Assembly: GCA_009659925.1 (NCBI GenBank)
Contig: PUXW01000013.1
Coordinates: 104,395 to 168,394 of the forward strand
Reading direction: 5' to 3'
Length of the DNA stretch: 64,000 nucleotides
DNA from: Nitratiruptor sp.
Lineage (GTDB): Bacteria > Campylobacterota > Campylobacteria > Campylobacterales > Nitratiruptoraceae
In this document: in pieces, positions 38,234 to 47,367 of the stretch
Layout of the letters: the number at the start of each line of letters is the position of its first letter
Position numbering within the stretch: position 1 is the first letter of the stretch
The notes under the pieces: model-generated
The model's database searches: none
What the model was told of the DNA's origin: nothing
Seen by the model: only the letters and a program-made list of their open reading frames with translations
Position numbers and translations under genes: made by a program

Positions 38234-39751
38234 TTATTCGGGGCTAAAACCGGCCTTGAACTCCTCGATCGCCTTGTTGAGGAGCTCTTTGATCTCGTCA
38301 TCGAGAGCCTTACGCTCTCGGATGAGTTCGTAGATCCTCGGATACTTGGCTTCGATGAAGGCGTAGAGCTCCTGCTCGAACTTGCTGATGGCCTTGACGG
38401 GAATATCGTCGAGAAAGCCATGGGTTCCAGCGTAGATGATAACCACCTGCTTTTCCACCGGCAAGGGGCTGTATGGTGGTTGCTTGAGGATCTCGACCAT
38501 GCGCATACCCCGCTCCAGCTGCTTTCGGCTCGCCTCATCCAAATCGCTGGCAAACTGGGCGAAGGCCTCCAGCTCCCGGTACTGGGCCAGGTCGAGACGC
38601 AGCGTCCCTGCTACCTGCTTCATCGCTTTGATCTGGGCCGCACCACCGACCCGGGAAACCGAGATCCCCACATTGATCGCTGGACGAATACCGGCGTTGA
38701 AGAGATCGGACTCGAGGAAGATCTGTCCATCGGTGATGGAGATAACGTTGGTTGGGATATAGGCCGAAACATCCCCAGCCTGGGTTTCGACGATGGGCAA
38801 AGCGGTCAAGCTTCCAGCTCCCAACTTATCGTTGAGCTTAGCCGCTCGCTCCAGGAGGCGGGAGTGGATGTAGAAGACATCTCCAGGATAGGCCTCTCGT
38901 CCAGGAGGTCGTCTAAGGATCAAGGACATCTCCCGGTAAGCAACGGCATGTTTGCTCAAGTCGTCGTAGACGATGAGAGCGTGCATTCCATTGTCCCGGA
39001 AGTACTCTCCCATCGTCACCCCGGTATAAGCGGCCAAGAACTGGAGGGCGGCAGGCTCACTGGCCCCTGCGTTTACGACGATGGTATAATCCATCGCCCC
39101 ATGCTCTTCTAACTTCTTGACTACCTGGGCGACGGTGGATTGCTTTTGTCCGATGGCCACATAGATACAGGTGACGTCTTGCCCTTTCTGGTTGATGATG
39201 GTATCGATGGCAACTGTTGTCTTTCCCGTTTGGCGGTCCCCGATGATCAGCTCCCGCTGTCCACGACCAATGGGCACAAGGGCATCAATCGCTTTGATCC
39301 CCGTCTGGAGGGGTTCGTGAACCGACTTGCGCGCCATGATTCCGGGAGCCTTCTCCTCCACATAGCGGTACTCCTTCGCCTCGATGGGTCCCTTGCCATC
39401 GATGGGCTCTCCCAGGGCATTGAGGACCCGACCTTTGAGGGATTCGCCTACTGGAACCTTCAAGAGTTGACCAAGCCGTTTGACACTGCTGCCCTCGCGA
39501 ATTCCTTCGCCCTTTCCAAGGACGACTACCCCGACATCGCTCTCTTCGAGGTTGAGGGCCATCCCCTTATCTCCGTTTTCAAATTCCAACATCTCGCCGG
39601 CCATGACATTGTTGAGGCCGTAGACCTTGGCAACCCCGTCGGCAAAGGAGATGACCTTTCCAGTCTCCTCCACATCGATATCGAGGTCGAATTCCTCGAT
39701 GCGCTCCTTTATGATAGAGCTAATCTCGTCCGCTTGCAGTTTCTGGGCCAC
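38234..39751 (-). CDS. atpA: ATP synthase F1 subunit alpha
   Basis: The 505-residue non-catalytic nucleotide-binding subunit, with Walker [27 protein letters not shown] and the signature [14 protein letters not shown]. Translation starts at GTG 39751, preceded by AAAGGAG. It follows atpH by 18 bases. Confidence 0.97.
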   Translation of the reverse strand: MAQKLQADEISSIIKERIEEFDLDIDVEETGKVISFADGVAKVYGLNNVMAGEMLEFENGDKGMALNLEESDVGVVVLGKGEGIREGSSVKRLGQLLKVPVGESLKGRVLNALGEPIDGKGPIEAKEYRYVEEKAPGIMARKSVHEPLQTGIKAIDALVPIGRGQRELIIGDRQTGKTTVAIDTIINQKGQDVTCIYVAIGQKQSTVAQVVKKLEEHGAMDYTIVVNAGASEPAALQFLAAYTGVTMGEYFRDNGMHALIVYDDLSKHAVAYREMSLILRRPPGREAYPGDVFYIHSRLLERAAKLNDKLGAGSLTALPIVETQAGDVSAYIPTNVISITDGQIFLESDLFNAGIRPAINVGISVSRVGGAAQIKAMKQVAGTLRLDLAQYRELEAFAQFASDLDEASRKQLERGMRMVEILKQPPYSPLPVEKQVVIIYAGTHGFLDDIPVKAISKFEQELYAFIEAKYPRIYELIRERKALDDEIKELLNKAIEEFKAGFSPE

Positions 39752-39769
39752 GATAACTCCTTTCTCTTG

Positions 39770-40297
39770 TTAGATCGCTTTGAGGATCGTCTCAATGAGC
39801 TGTTTCTTAATCCTAGATCGGGAAAAGTCGATCTCGACACCTACAATATCAACCTCAACCTTGATCCCATCGTACTCGCCGCAACGGCGAAGCTGGATGG
39901 TACCACCAACCCGTTTGGAGAGGGCCTCTTCCAACTTGGCAAGATCCTCAGCCTCCAGATCGAAATCGCTATAGACACACCCGCTAAACCGGCGCTCCCG
40001 TAGGGCCAACTGGACCCGGAGCTCCTTGGCCAGGGCTGGGAAGATGGAGAGCCGACGCTTCTGGGCAAGGAGCTTGATGAGGTTGACGATCTTGGGATTG
40101 TCTGGCTGAAAGGCATCCAGTAAGAGCTGGGCCTTGCGCTCCTCCTTGATTTCAGGAGACAATAGGACATCACGGATCTTGGGATCTTCGAAGAGGGTGG
40201 CAATGGTCTCGAACAGCTCCAACGCCTCTTGAAGCTCCTGGGTACTCATAACCTCCAGAAGTGCCTTGACATACCGTTTGGCTACCAACTCTACCAT
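39770..40297 (-). CDS. atpH: ATP synthase F1 subunit delta
   Basis: A 175-residue peripheral-stalk subunit. It begins MVELVAKRYVKALLEV, as usual for the family, and ends with the region around GGTIQLRR and IKKQLIETILKAI that contacts the alpha and b subunits. Its ATG shares a base with the atpF stop codon (TAATG). Confidence 0.9.
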   Translation of the reverse strand: MVELVAKRYVKALLEVMSTQELQEALELFETIATLFEDPKIRDVLLSPEIKEERKAQLLLDAFQPDNPKIVNLIKLLAQKRRLSIFPALAKELRVQLALRERRFSGCVYSDFDLEAEDLAKLEEALSKRVGGTIQLRRCGEYDGIKVEVDIVGVEIDFSRSRIKKQLIETILKAI

Positions 40298-40800
40298 TAG
40301 GCTACCTTTTTGACGATGAGGGAGATGAATCGATCCTTATCGAGGGTGAGCTCTCGGTCTGCAAAGAGCTCTTCGAGGACCTCTTTGGTGATGGCCCGGA
40401 TCCGTTTTCGTCGCTCCAACTCCAGATTCTCGTTGAAGCTCTTCTCCAAGGCCGCGATCTCCTCTTGAGCCTGCTCCTTAATGTGCTTGACAAGCACTTC
40501 GATCTCCCGCTCTGTCACGTCTTCGATCTCCCGAGCCAAGGCCTTGGCCTTTTGCAGCTCCTCCTCGGCCCGCTCCCGTTCTTGCCGGGCCGCCTTTAGG
40601 CGGGCTTGGACCTCTTCGAGCTGCTGGGCGATCCCTTGGGCCCTCTTTTGAAAGAAGTTCTTGATAGGATCGGCCAGCAGGTAGTAGAGGATGGCGGCGA
40701 AGATGAGGAAGTTGACGGTGCGCGGGATGATGTCACTTCCCCCTTCGCTGGCCAGGAGGGGCACGGCCAGACTCACGAATCCAACTAGCTTCATCGACAC
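40297..40800 (-). CDS. atpF: ATP synthase F0 subunit b
   Basis: A 167-residue peripheral-stalk subunit. One membrane span near 26-44 (TVNFLIFAAILYYLLADPIK) is followed by a long charged coiled coil. A signal-like hydrophobic stretch precedes it (MKLVGFVSLAVPLLA), a trait of b subunits in this phylum. GTG 40800 is favoured because AAAGGAG lies six bases upstream; an ATG two codons later is the alternative. Confidence 0.92.
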   Translation of the reverse strand: MSMKLVGFVSLAVPLLASEGGSDIIPRTVNFLIFAAILYYLLADPIKNFFQKRAQGIAQQLEEVQARLKAARQERERAEEELQKAKALAREIEDVTEREIEVLVKHIKEQAQEEIAALEKSFNENLELERRKRIRAITKEVLEELFADRELTLDKDRFISLIVKKVA

Positions 40801-40813
40801 GCTCGCTCCTTTG

Positions 40814-41236
40814 CTACAATTTGTTGAGTTTGGCTTTGATCGCCTCTTTGAAGAGGGGGATTTGGGAGATGAGGTTGCTGCGAATCTCCTCCTCCTCTTT
40901 GGCCAGCTCCTGGAGGAACTCCTGGTAGCGTCGCTCCAACTCCTCCCGCTTCTGCTGGATCATCGCCGCCGCCTCCTCCTTGGCCCGGGTAATGGCCTCC
41001 TGCTTCTTGGCGTTGGCCTTATGCTTGGCCTCCTGAACGATCTGTTCTGCCTCTTCTAGGAGCTCCCGGGCGCCGGACTCATTGGCATTGGCATTCTCCA
41101 GATCCCGTTGGATGGTCTCCTGGCGCTCCTGCATGAATCCAAGGAGCGGTTTGTAGAGCCACTGGTTGAGAAGGAAGACGAGGATGAAGAAGACCACTGC
41201 AGTCAAGACGATAAGACCGAGGCTGATGTCTAGCAT
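40814..41236 (-). CDS. atpF': ATP synthase F0 subunit b' (second b-type subunit)
   Basis: A 140-residue b-type subunit with one N-terminal membrane span (about 7-28) and a long coiled coil (RDLENANANESGARELLEEA and onward). Together with the atpF product it would give a heterodimeric b/b' stator as in photosynthetic and epsilonproteobacterial enzymes. It is the first gene of the ATP synthase run, with a promoter directly upstream. Confidence 0.92.
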   Translation of the reverse strand: MLDISLGLIVLTAVVFFILVFLLNQWLYKPLLGFMQERQETIQRDLENANANESGARELLEEAEQIVQEAKHKANAKKQEAITRAKEEAAAMIQQKREELERRYQEFLQELAKEEEEIRSNLISQIPLFKEAIKAKLNKL

Positions 41237-41263
41237 GGCGCTCCCTGTGTAAAATTTTAGTGG

Positions 41264-41272
41264 ATTTTAGCA
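41264..41272 (-). promoter_or_regulatory. Extended -10 promoter for the ATP synthase operon
   Basis: On the minus strand TGC-TAAAAT (41272-41264) is an extended -10 box in the parB-atpF' gap. It is followed by an AT-rich leader and GGGAG before the atpF' ATG. It would serve atpF' through the Tol genes. Confidence 0.5.
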
Positions 41273-41292
41273 CAACCTCCTATATAAAAACT

Positions 41293-42117
41293 TTAAAGCT
41301 CCCCGTCGCCCGCCAAAATTTGCAAGAAGCGGCGAACCTCATTACTATTTGTAAACTCGATGGCCACCCTATTACCCCGGCGGGTGGCTCTGAGTCCTAA
41401 ATCTTGGAGCTCCTGGACAACCGGACCAAGGTCAAAAGAGCCTCTTGGCTCCTGGCGTTGACGGGAGAGGCGCTCCACCTCCCGGACACTCAAACGCTCT
41501 TGGACGATCCGGTCCACCATCGCCGCTTGCTCCTGGTCCCCCAAGGAGGCGAGGACCTTGGCGTGGCCAGCGCTAATCTTCCCCTCGTTCAAAGCCTCTT
41601 GGGCATAAGGGGAGAGGTTGAGGAGGCGGAGGGTGTTGGTGATATGAGTCCGGCTCTTTTTGACGATGTTGGCCAGCTCCTCGTGGGTGATCCCATATTC
41701 GTGGATGAGCTCCTTGTAGGATCTGGCCAGCTCCAAGGGGGTGAGATCCTCCCGCTGGATATTCTCGATGAGGGCAAACTCCCGGTAGCGGTGGCGGTCG
41801 ATCTTGGCCACCACCGCTTTGATCTTGGTCAATCCAGCCATCTTGGAGGCCCGGAGTCTGCGCTCTCCGGCAATGAGCATGAAACCGTCCAGATCCTCGA
41901 TGACGACAATGGGTTGCAAGAGCCCGTGGCTCTTGATGGATTCGGCCAGCTCCTGGAGGGCAACGGGATCAAAGTGTTTCCTGGGCTGGTAGGGATTCTT
42001 ACGGATGGCATCGATCTCGATCTCCACCACCTCATTTTGGGGAATCTCCCGCTCATAGGCCTGGGCCACCTCACCCAAGATCTCCTCCAGCCCCCGCCCC
42101 AACCGTCGCTTAGCCAT
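41293..42117 (-). CDS. parB: Chromosome partitioning protein ParB
   Basis: A 274-residue parS-binding CTPase. The N-terminal domain has NPYQPRKHF and the CTP-binding GERRLRASK; the helix-turn-helix is ITHEELANIVKKSRTHITN; a C-terminal dimerisation domain follows. It overlaps parA by eight bases. No perfect consensus parS site was noticed in the window. Confidence 0.94.
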   Translation of the reverse strand: MAKRRLGRGLEEILGEVAQAYEREIPQNEVVEIEIDAIRKNPYQPRKHFDPVALQELAESIKSHGLLQPIVVIEDLDGFMLIAGERRLRASKMAGLTKIKAVVAKIDRHRYREFALIENIQREDLTPLELARSYKELIHEYGITHEELANIVKKSRTHITNTLRLLNLSPYAQEALNEGKISAGHAKVLASLGDQEQAAMVDRIVQERLSVREVERLSRQRQEPRGSFDLGPVVQELQDLGLRATRRGNRVAIEFTNSNEVRRFLQILAGDGEL

Positions 42118-42901
42118 AGTTGCCTTCCAGAATGATCTTGGCTAGGGAGCGGTAGGCGATGGAGCCAGCCGAATTCTTGTCGTATTCGACCACCGGTTTC
42201 CCGAAGCTAGGGGATTCGGCCAACTTGATGTTGCGGGGGATAACGACGAAGGCGTCGTTGGTCCGGTCTTTGAAGAGTTTGTCGTTGAAGTGGTGGGTCA
42301 AATCGGCGAGGACCTGTTTGGAGAGGTTGTTCTGGCGGGTAAACATGGTGGGAAGAAAGCCCTTGATCTTGAGACTGGGGTTGATGGTCTTACGGATGAG
42401 GCGGATCGTGTTGAGCAACTGAGCCAATCCCTCCAGGGCAAAGAATTCACATTGGATTGGGATGATGACCGAGTGGGCAGCGCTCAAGGCGTTGATGGTC
42501 ATTGGACCTAGAGCCGGGGGGGAGTCGATGATGATGAAGTCATACTCCTCTTCGATCTCCTCCATCGCCTCCTTGAGCATGAGCTCTCGCCCCTGGGATT
42601 TGCCGTAAAACTCCTTTTCGATCCCAACCAGACCGATGTTGGAGGGGGCGAGGAAGAGGTTGGGAGTCTCGGTTTTGAGGATGATCTGGGAGAGGGGCTT
42701 GGAGCCCACCAGCACATGGTAGATGTTGAACTCATAGTCGGTCCGGGTATAGCCCAAACTCGTGGTTGCGTTGGCCTGGGGATCAGCGTCGATCAGGAGT
42801 ACCCGCTTCCCCTCTTTGGCCAAGGAGGCGGCCAGGTTGACCGCAGTCGTCGTTTTACCCACTCCCCCTTTCTGGTTGGCTATGGCTATGATCTCTCTCA
42901 T
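42110..42901 (-). CDS. parA: Chromosome partitioning ATPase ParA
   Basis: A 263-residue Soj/ParA ATPase that moves ParB-parS complexes over the nucleoid. The deviant Walker A KGGVGKTT is at 11-18, followed by LIDADPQANATTSLG and the Walker B region FIIIDSPPALG. Its start overlaps the birA stop (ATGA). Confidence 0.95.
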   Translation of the reverse strand: MREIIAIANQKGGVGKTTTAVNLAASLAKEGKRVLLIDADPQANATTSLGYTRTDYEFNIYHVLVGSKPLSQIILKTETPNLFLAPSNIGLVGIEKEFYGKSQGRELMLKEAMEEIEEEYDFIIIDSPPALGPMTINALSAAHSVIIPIQCEFFALEGLAQLLNTIRLIRKTINPSLKIKGFLPTMFTRQNNLSKQVLADLTHHFNDKLFKDRTNDAFVVIPRNIKLAESPSFGKPVVEYDKNSAGSIAYRSLAKIILEGNYG

Positions 42902-43530
42902 CGCAGACTATATATCCTTTCTCCACCGATGATGATGGCACCATCTTCTGCAAGCTGGGCATCCCGTAGGTCGAAGAGGGTGCCCTTATGGTGGACCATA
43001 TGAGGGCGACTCTTTGCAAATTCTACCCTAAATTTGCTAAAAACCTCCTTCCATGAAGGTTTTGATTCGATGAGGCTGAAGTAGCGCTCCAATAGCTCTT
43101 CAGCCTCTATGGAGATATCGAGGGGATCGAAATTAGCCGGAGCATGGAGGAGGTTGAGGCCAATCCCACACACCAGGGAGCTCCCGACCAACTGGGTGAT
43201 ACATCCCCCAACCTTCCTCTCGAGGAAGAGATCGTTAGGCCATTTGAGCCATACCTTGGAGCCGGCCTGGGCCAGAGACTCTTTGAAGAGGAAGCCAAAG
43301 TAGATGGAGCTCGAAGCCAGGGGGAGGTCTTGGACTAAACTTCCTCGATCGATGGCAAAGGAGAAGAAGAGATTCCCCCGGGCTCCAATCCAGCTGTTAC
43401 CCCGGCTCCCAACCCCTGCATACTGGTCTCGGGTGGCATAGGCGATGGGCGGGGTTACCTCCCCTTTTTGCAGCCCTTCGACCAAGCGCCTCTGGGTCGA
43501 ATCGATCCGCTCAAAGAAGAGGATCTCCAA
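42898..43530 (-). CDS. birA: Biotin--[acetyl-CoA-carboxylase] ligase
   Basis: Attaches biotin to the biotin carboxyl carrier of acetyl-CoA carboxylase, the enzyme that includes AccD encoded at 19322. The catalytic core shows GVGSRGNSW (the GRGRRGR-type loop), LKWPNDLF and VGGCITQ. At about 210 residues it has no N-terminal DNA-binding domain, so it cannot be a BirA-type repressor. Two TTG starts are possible (43536, 43530); the second has AAGG seven bases upstream. The gene lies partly inside the 3' end of fmt. Confidence 0.88.
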   Translation of the reverse strand: MEILFFERIDSTQRRLVEGLQKGEVTPPIAYATRDQYAGVGSRGNSWIGARGNLFFSFAIDRGSLVQDLPLASSSIYFGFLFKESLAQAGSKVWLKWPNDLFLERKVGGCITQLVGSSLVCGIGLNLLHAPANFDPLDISIEAEELLERYFSLIESKPSWKEVFSKFRVEFAKSRPHMVHHKGTLFDLRDAQLAEDGAIIIGGERIYSLR

Positions 43531-44416
43531 CCCCAAGCCTTCTGCCCCGGATATATTCGAGAGCTCCCATCTCCCGTTTGGACGGGGGTTGGACCCGCTT
43601 GATCATCAGGGCTCCTCGAGCACACCCAACGACAATCCCCTCCTCTCGAAGGGCTACGATCACTCCAGGCTCATACTCCCCTTCCCGGGCATGGAGGGCG
43701 ATTTGGCGTAGCTTCAACCCACTCTCCAGGAAGATTCCAGGCCAGAGAATGAAGGCCCGGTAGCGATTGTAGATCGAAACCGCATCGGCCTGAAAGGAGA
43801 TAAGACCATCCCTTTTGGTGATTTTGGAGCAGTAGGTGGCATCCACATCGAATTGGGGTATGGGAGCGATGGTAGCAAAGGAGTCGAGAATGGCAGGGGT
43901 GAGGCGAGCGGCCAGATGGGCCATACGCTCAAAGAGCTCGATGGCCGTCTCCTCTGGAGCAATCGGAGTGACCTCGTAACCCAAGATATCACCGGCATCG
44001 AGGCGCTCATTCATCCGGATCGCCGTCACCCCTGTGATGGTATCTCCATTGAGGAGAGTCTGCTGGATGGGACTTGCCCCCCGGTACTTGGGCAGTAGGG
44101 AGGCGTGGAGGTTGATGGCTGGAGCAATATCCAAAATCGAGGGAGGGAGAATGTGGCCATAGGCGGCAACAACGATGAAATCGGGGCGCAGCCCTTTCAC
44201 CTCTTCCACAAGGGCAGGATCTCGAAGGGTGGCTGGTTGGTAGATGGGAATCGCTAGCCCCCGTTTTTGGACATACTCCTTGATGGGCGGGGGTGTCAGG
44301 CGCTGGTGGCGACCTACGGGACGATCGGGCTGGGTGAAGAGGGCGACAACCCGATCCTCGATGGCTTTGAAGATGGTCAGGGCATAGTGGGGGGTTCCCA
44401 TGAAGAGGATGCGCAT
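43511..44416 (-). CDS. fmt: Methionyl-tRNA formyltransferase
   Basis: Formylates initiator Met-tRNA from 10-formyltetrahydrofolate. The 301-residue protein opens [13 protein letters not shown], has [10 protein letters not shown], the catalytic asparagine and histidine in [16 protein letters not shown] and the aspartate in ERLDAGDIL, then a C-terminal OB-like domain. AAGGGAG precedes the ATG, which lies 40 bases inside proB. Confidence 0.95.
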   Translation of the reverse strand: MRILFMGTPHYALTIFKAIEDRVVALFTQPDRPVGRHQRLTPPPIKEYVQKRGLAIPIYQPATLRDPALVEEVKGLRPDFIVVAAYGHILPPSILDIAPAINLHASLLPKYRGASPIQQTLLNGDTITGVTAIRMNERLDAGDILGYEVTPIAPEETAIELFERMAHLAARLTPAILDSFATIAPIPQFDVDATYCSKITKRDGLISFQADAVSIYNRYRAFILWPGIFLESGLKLRQIALHAREGEYEPGVIVALREEGIVVGCARGALMIKRVQPPSKREMGALEYIRGRRLGVGDPLL

Positions 44417-45183
44417 GGCTCTCCCTTTGGTTGGAAAAGGGTGCCACCGCTGTGGCGCCCTTCGAGGAGGAAGTGGCGGGCCGCCTCGAGATCGAAGCCG
44501 CTGGCCAGGAAGAGGGGTTTGCCCCGCTCCAGGAGGAATTGGGCTGCCTTGAGTTTGGTCACGATTCCCCCCGTGGCGAAGCTATGGTTGGGGTTACACT
44601 CTTGCTGGAGGAGGTAGGAGGGGACCTCGTGGACCAGTTTGAGGAGCTTGGCATCGGGGAATTGGTTGGGGTCCTTGTCGTAGAGTCCGTCGATATCGCT
44701 CAAGATCACCAGCAAGTCGGCCTCAAAATAGTAGGTCGCATGGGCGCTGAGCTGGTCGTTGTCCCCAAAGACCAACTCTTCGGTTGCGGTCACATCGTTC
44801 TCATTGATGATGGGCAAAACCCCGTTGGCCAACAGGACCTCGATGGCCCTTTTGGCATGGGCACTCCGTTTACGGCTGTCAAAGTCGTCGGCGCTCAAGA
44901 GGACCTGGGCCACGACGATCCCGTAACGCTCCAACTTCTTCTGGTAACTACGCATGAGGAGGGGTTGACCGATGGCCGCCAAGGCCTGTTTGTTCCCGAT
45001 CCGACTGCGATCGAGGCGGCACTTGGTATAGCCTGCGGCAACGGCCCCTGAACTCACAAGGATCACCTCGTAGCGCTGGCGCAACTCGTGGAGGAGCTCC
45101 ACCAAATTGGCCATCCGCCCCAGGGCCAGGCTATTCCCCTCGGTCAAGACGGCACTACCAACCTTAACGACGATCCGCTTCAT
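44377..45183 (-). CDS. proB: Glutamate 5-kinase, PUA-less
   Basis: First enzyme of proline synthesis. The 268-residue amino acid kinase domain has [39 protein letters not shown] and [14 protein letters not shown]. The C-terminal PUA domain of E. coli ProB (about 100 residues) is absent, which is usual in this phylum. The final dozen residues are encoded in the 40-base overlap with fmt. Confidence 0.93.
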   Translation of the reverse strand: MKRIVVKVGSAVLTEGNSLALGRMANLVELLHELRQRYEVILVSSGAVAAGYTKCRLDRSRIGNKQALAAIGQPLLMRSYQKKLERYGIVVAQVLLSADDFDSRKRSAHAKRAIEVLLANGVLPIINENDVTATEELVFGDNDQLSAHATYYFEADLLVILSDIDGLYDKDPNQFPDAKLLKLVHEVPSYLLQQECNPNHSFATGGIVTKLKAAQFLLERGKPLFLASGFDLEAARHFLLEGRHSGGTLFQPKGEPCASSSWEPPTMP

Positions 45184-46270
45184 CGCTTCGACTCAGCTGG
45201 ACAAGGTCGTAGAGGGCATATTTAAGGGGTTCGATGTTGATATGGGCCACCGCCGAAATGGGGAGGACGAAGTAGGGGAGCTCCCGTCGGTAGGCTTCGC
45301 GATCTTGGGCGAAGTAGGGATAGTTCTCATCGAAGCCGTAGCGGTTGACTCCTCCAGGTTCGAGACCGATCCCTTCGATGAAGCGAGTTGTCCGGGAAGC
45401 CACCTCTTCCCGTTCAAGGGCGTCGATCTTGGTTAAGGCGATGGCGAAGTTGCGTTGGGCCAAGGCTTGGGAGAAGGCGGCCAGCTCCTTCCTCAAGGTC
45501 TTATACTGGTTGAGGGGATCCCGGAAGCTGGCCAGGTCGATCATAAAAAGGAGGGACTTAGTCCGCTCGATATGTTTGAGGAATTGAAGCCCCAGCCCCT
45601 TCCCCTCACTGGCTCCCGCGATGATCCCAGGGATGTCGGCCATGACGAAACTCTCCACCTCCCCGACTCGGACGACTCCCAGTTTCGGGGTGAGGGTGGT
45701 GAACTCGTAGTTGGCGATTTCCGGTTTGGCGTTGGAGAGAGTAGCGATGAGGGTCGACTTGCCTACATTGGGAAAACCCACCAATCCGACATCGGCGATG
45801 AGCTTGAGCTCCAGACGGATGTGGCGCTCCTGTCCAGGCAGTCCAGGTTGGGCGTAGGTAGGGCGCTGGTTGGATGGGCTCTTGAAGTGCCAATTTCCTT
45901 TGCCCCCCTTCCCCCCTTCCAGGAAGAGGACCTTTTGACCATCTTCGACGAGATCCAGCAGAAGTTCGCCACTTTCGGCATCGAAGACCTGGGTCCCTGG
46001 AGGAACTGTGAGGATGAGGTCTTCCCCCTTCTTTCCGTGGCGTTTGCGTCCCTCCCCGGGCCGTCCGTTTTGGGCTTTCAGGAGCCGTTTCCCCTTGAAA
46101 TGGGAGAGGGTATGGCTATTCTTGTCCACCAGGAAGTAGACATCTCCCCCTTTGCCCCCATCGCCGCCATCTGGTCCCCCCTTGGGGACGAACTTTTCCC
46201 GGCGAAAGCTCACGGCGCCATGACCTCCCTTGCCGGAGCGAACCCGCAGTTCGACACTATCTATGAACAT
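45164..46270 (-). CDS. obgE: GTPase Obg/CgtA
   Basis: Ribosome-associated GTPase. The 368-residue protein has the glycine-rich Obg domain (1-158, [23 protein letters not shown]) and the G domain with [14 protein letters not shown], a TKID motif and an ISA motif. It lacks the extra C-terminal OCT domain of some Gram-positive homologues. AAGGAG precedes the ATG. rplU and rpmA lie just upstream, the widely conserved arrangement. Confidence 0.96.
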   Translation of the reverse strand: MFIDSVELRVRSGKGGHGAVSFRREKFVPKGGPDGGDGGKGGDVYFLVDKNSHTLSHFKGKRLLKAQNGRPGEGRKRHGKKGEDLILTVPPGTQVFDAESGELLLDLVEDGQKVLFLEGGKGGKGNWHFKSPSNQRPTYAQPGLPGQERHIRLELKLIADVGLVGFPNVGKSTLIATLSNAKPEIANYEFTTLTPKLGVVRVGEVESFVMADIPGIIAGASEGKGLGLQFLKHIERTKSLLFMIDLASFRDPLNQYKTLRKELAAFSQALAQRNFAIALTKIDALEREEVASRTTRFIEGIGLEPGGVNRYGFDENYPYFAQDREAYRRELPYFVLPISAVAHINIEPLKYALYDLVQLSRSDEADRR

Positions 46271-46308
46271 TGGAACTCCTTATGGGGAAGGGGGGACGGG
46301 GGTGGAGC

Positions 46309-46566
46309 TTAGCGCTCCGGATAGACTGAGACCTTCTTGCGATCTTTCCCGTATCGCTCGAACTTTACATACCCATCGATAAGTGCAAAGATGGTGTAGT
46401 CCTTACCCAGACCGACATTGTTGCCGGGATGGAACTTGGTTCCCCGCTGGCGGACGATGATATTCCCAGCCCGGACAAACTCTCCTCCGAACTTCTTCAC
46501 TCCGAGACGGCGTCCTGCACTATCCCGATTGTTCTGGGTACTCCCTTGGCCTTTCTTGTGAGCCAT
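46309..46566 (-). CDS. rpmA: 50S ribosomal protein L27
   Basis: An 85-residue protein beginning [20 protein letters not shown], which gives the N-terminal tail that reaches the peptidyl-transferase centre. There is no N-terminal extension of the kind cleaved in Firmicutes. It follows rplU by nine bases. Confidence 0.97.
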   Translation of the reverse strand: MAHKKGQGSTQNNRDSAGRRLGVKKFGGEFVRAGNIIVRQRGTKFHPGNNVGLGKDYTIFALIDGYVKFERYGKDRKKVSVYPER

Positions 46567-46575
46567 GCTCTCTCC

Positions 46576-46884
46576 TTACGCGATTTTAGTGATCTTGATG
46601 CGGGTGAAATCCCGACGAAATCCCTTCTTCACCTTGGAATCCTTGCGGCGGCGCTTCTTGAAGATGATGATCTTGCGTCCGCGTCCCTCATTGATCACTT
46701 CGCCTTCCACAACGGCGCCTTCAATGAAGGGGGTTCCTACCTGGAGCTCTCCATCCTTGGAGATGGCCAGCACCTCTTTGAACTCCACCTTGGTTTTGGG
46801 CTCAAGTCCCATCTTGTCGAAGCAGATCACGTCCCCCTCTCGGACTTTGTACTGCTTGCCACCATTTTTTATGATCGCATACAT
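46576..46884 (-). CDS. rplU: 50S ribosomal protein L21
   Basis: A 102-residue protein with the typical opening [18 protein letters not shown] and the basic [15 protein letters not shown] region near the C terminus, normal length. It is first in the rplU-rpmA-obgE-proB-fmt-birA-parA-parB run and is preceded by the best-matching promoter of the window. Confidence 0.97.
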   Translation of the reverse strand: MYAIIKNGGKQYKVREGDVICFDKMGLEPKTKVEFKEVLAISKDGELQVGTPFIEGAVVEGEVINEGRGRKIIIFKKRRRKDSKVKKGFRRDFTRIKITKIA

Positions 46885-46902
46885 CGCCCTCGTCCTTTCA
46901 AG

Positions 46903-46931
46903 ATTGTAGTTGCGAATGGTACCAAAATCAA
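46903..46931 (-). promoter_or_regulatory. rplU operon promoter
   Basis: On the minus strand TTGATT (46931-46926) and TACAAT (46908-46903) are separated by exactly 17 bases. It is a near-consensus housekeeping promoter. AAAGGA follows before the rplU ATG, and the run downstream has no larger gap until parB ends. Confidence 0.72.
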
Positions 46932-46944
46932 CTTTAAGGTTAGT

Positions 46945-47322
46945 TTAAAGCTTGGCGATAGCCTCAATCTCGATCAAGGCTCCCTTGGGTAGCTCCTTGA
47001 CCGCGACGGTGGAGCGGGCCGGTTTATGGTCTTGGAAGAACTCCTCGTAGATGCCATTGACTACGGCGAAATCCTCCATATTGACCAGATAGATGGTGGT
47101 CTTGACCACATTGGCGAGGCCTCCCCCAGCCTCTTCGAGGATAGCGGTGAGATTGGTGAGCACTTGGCGGCTCTGCTCTTGAATGCCGGCCCTTAGAAGC
47201 TCATCACTTCCATCGGGCTTGAGGGCGATTTGGCCCGAGGTGAAGAGGAGATCCCCCACACGTATGGCCTGGCTGTACGGTCCAATGGCGGCAGGAGCCT
47301 TGGTGGTGGTGATGGGCTCCAT
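46945..47322 (-). CDS. ridA: RidA family reactive-intermediate deaminase
   Basis: Hydrolyses reactive enamines/imines released by PLP enzymes. The 125-residue protein has IGPYSQAI, the substrate-contact segment LLFTSGQIAL, VVKTTIYLVNM with the Rid arginine equivalent region ARSTVAVKELPKGALIEIE near the end. The start at 47322 is set by a strong AAGGAGG four bases upstream; the frame stays open further but that part crosses the promoter. It is divergent from the amidohydrolase gene. Confidence 0.93.
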   Translation of the reverse strand: MEPITTTKAPAAIGPYSQAIRVGDLLFTSGQIALKPDGSDELLRAGIQEQSRQVLTNLTAILEEAGGGLANVVKTTIYLVNMEDFAVVNGIYEEFFQDHKPARSTVAVKELPKGALIEIEAIAKL

Positions 47323-47340
47323 CGAACCTCCTTTTTTTGG

Positions 47341-47350
47341 CATAATTATA
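47341..47350. promoter_or_regulatory. Interleaved divergent -10 boxes, ridA / amidohydrolase
   Basis: TATAAT on the minus strand (47350-47345) points to ridA. CATAAT on the plus strand (47341-47346), preceded by TGG as an extended -10, points to the amidohydrolase gene. The hexamers overlap by two bases, so only one polymerase can use the site at a time. AAGGAGG sites stand just outside on both sides, giving very short leaders. Confidence 0.6.
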
Positions 47351-47367
47351 GTACAAAGGAGGCTCCG

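Noticed and set aside
40811..40820. TTGCTACAAT promoter-like motif on the plus strand
   Set aside because: It coincides with the last codons and stop of atpF' on the other strand (AAA-TTG-TAG), and no plus-strand gene follows.
41237..43600. parS site near parAB
   Set aside because: No sequence close to the 16-base consensus centred on CACGTG was seen in the region by eye. A motif scan of the whole genome would be needed.
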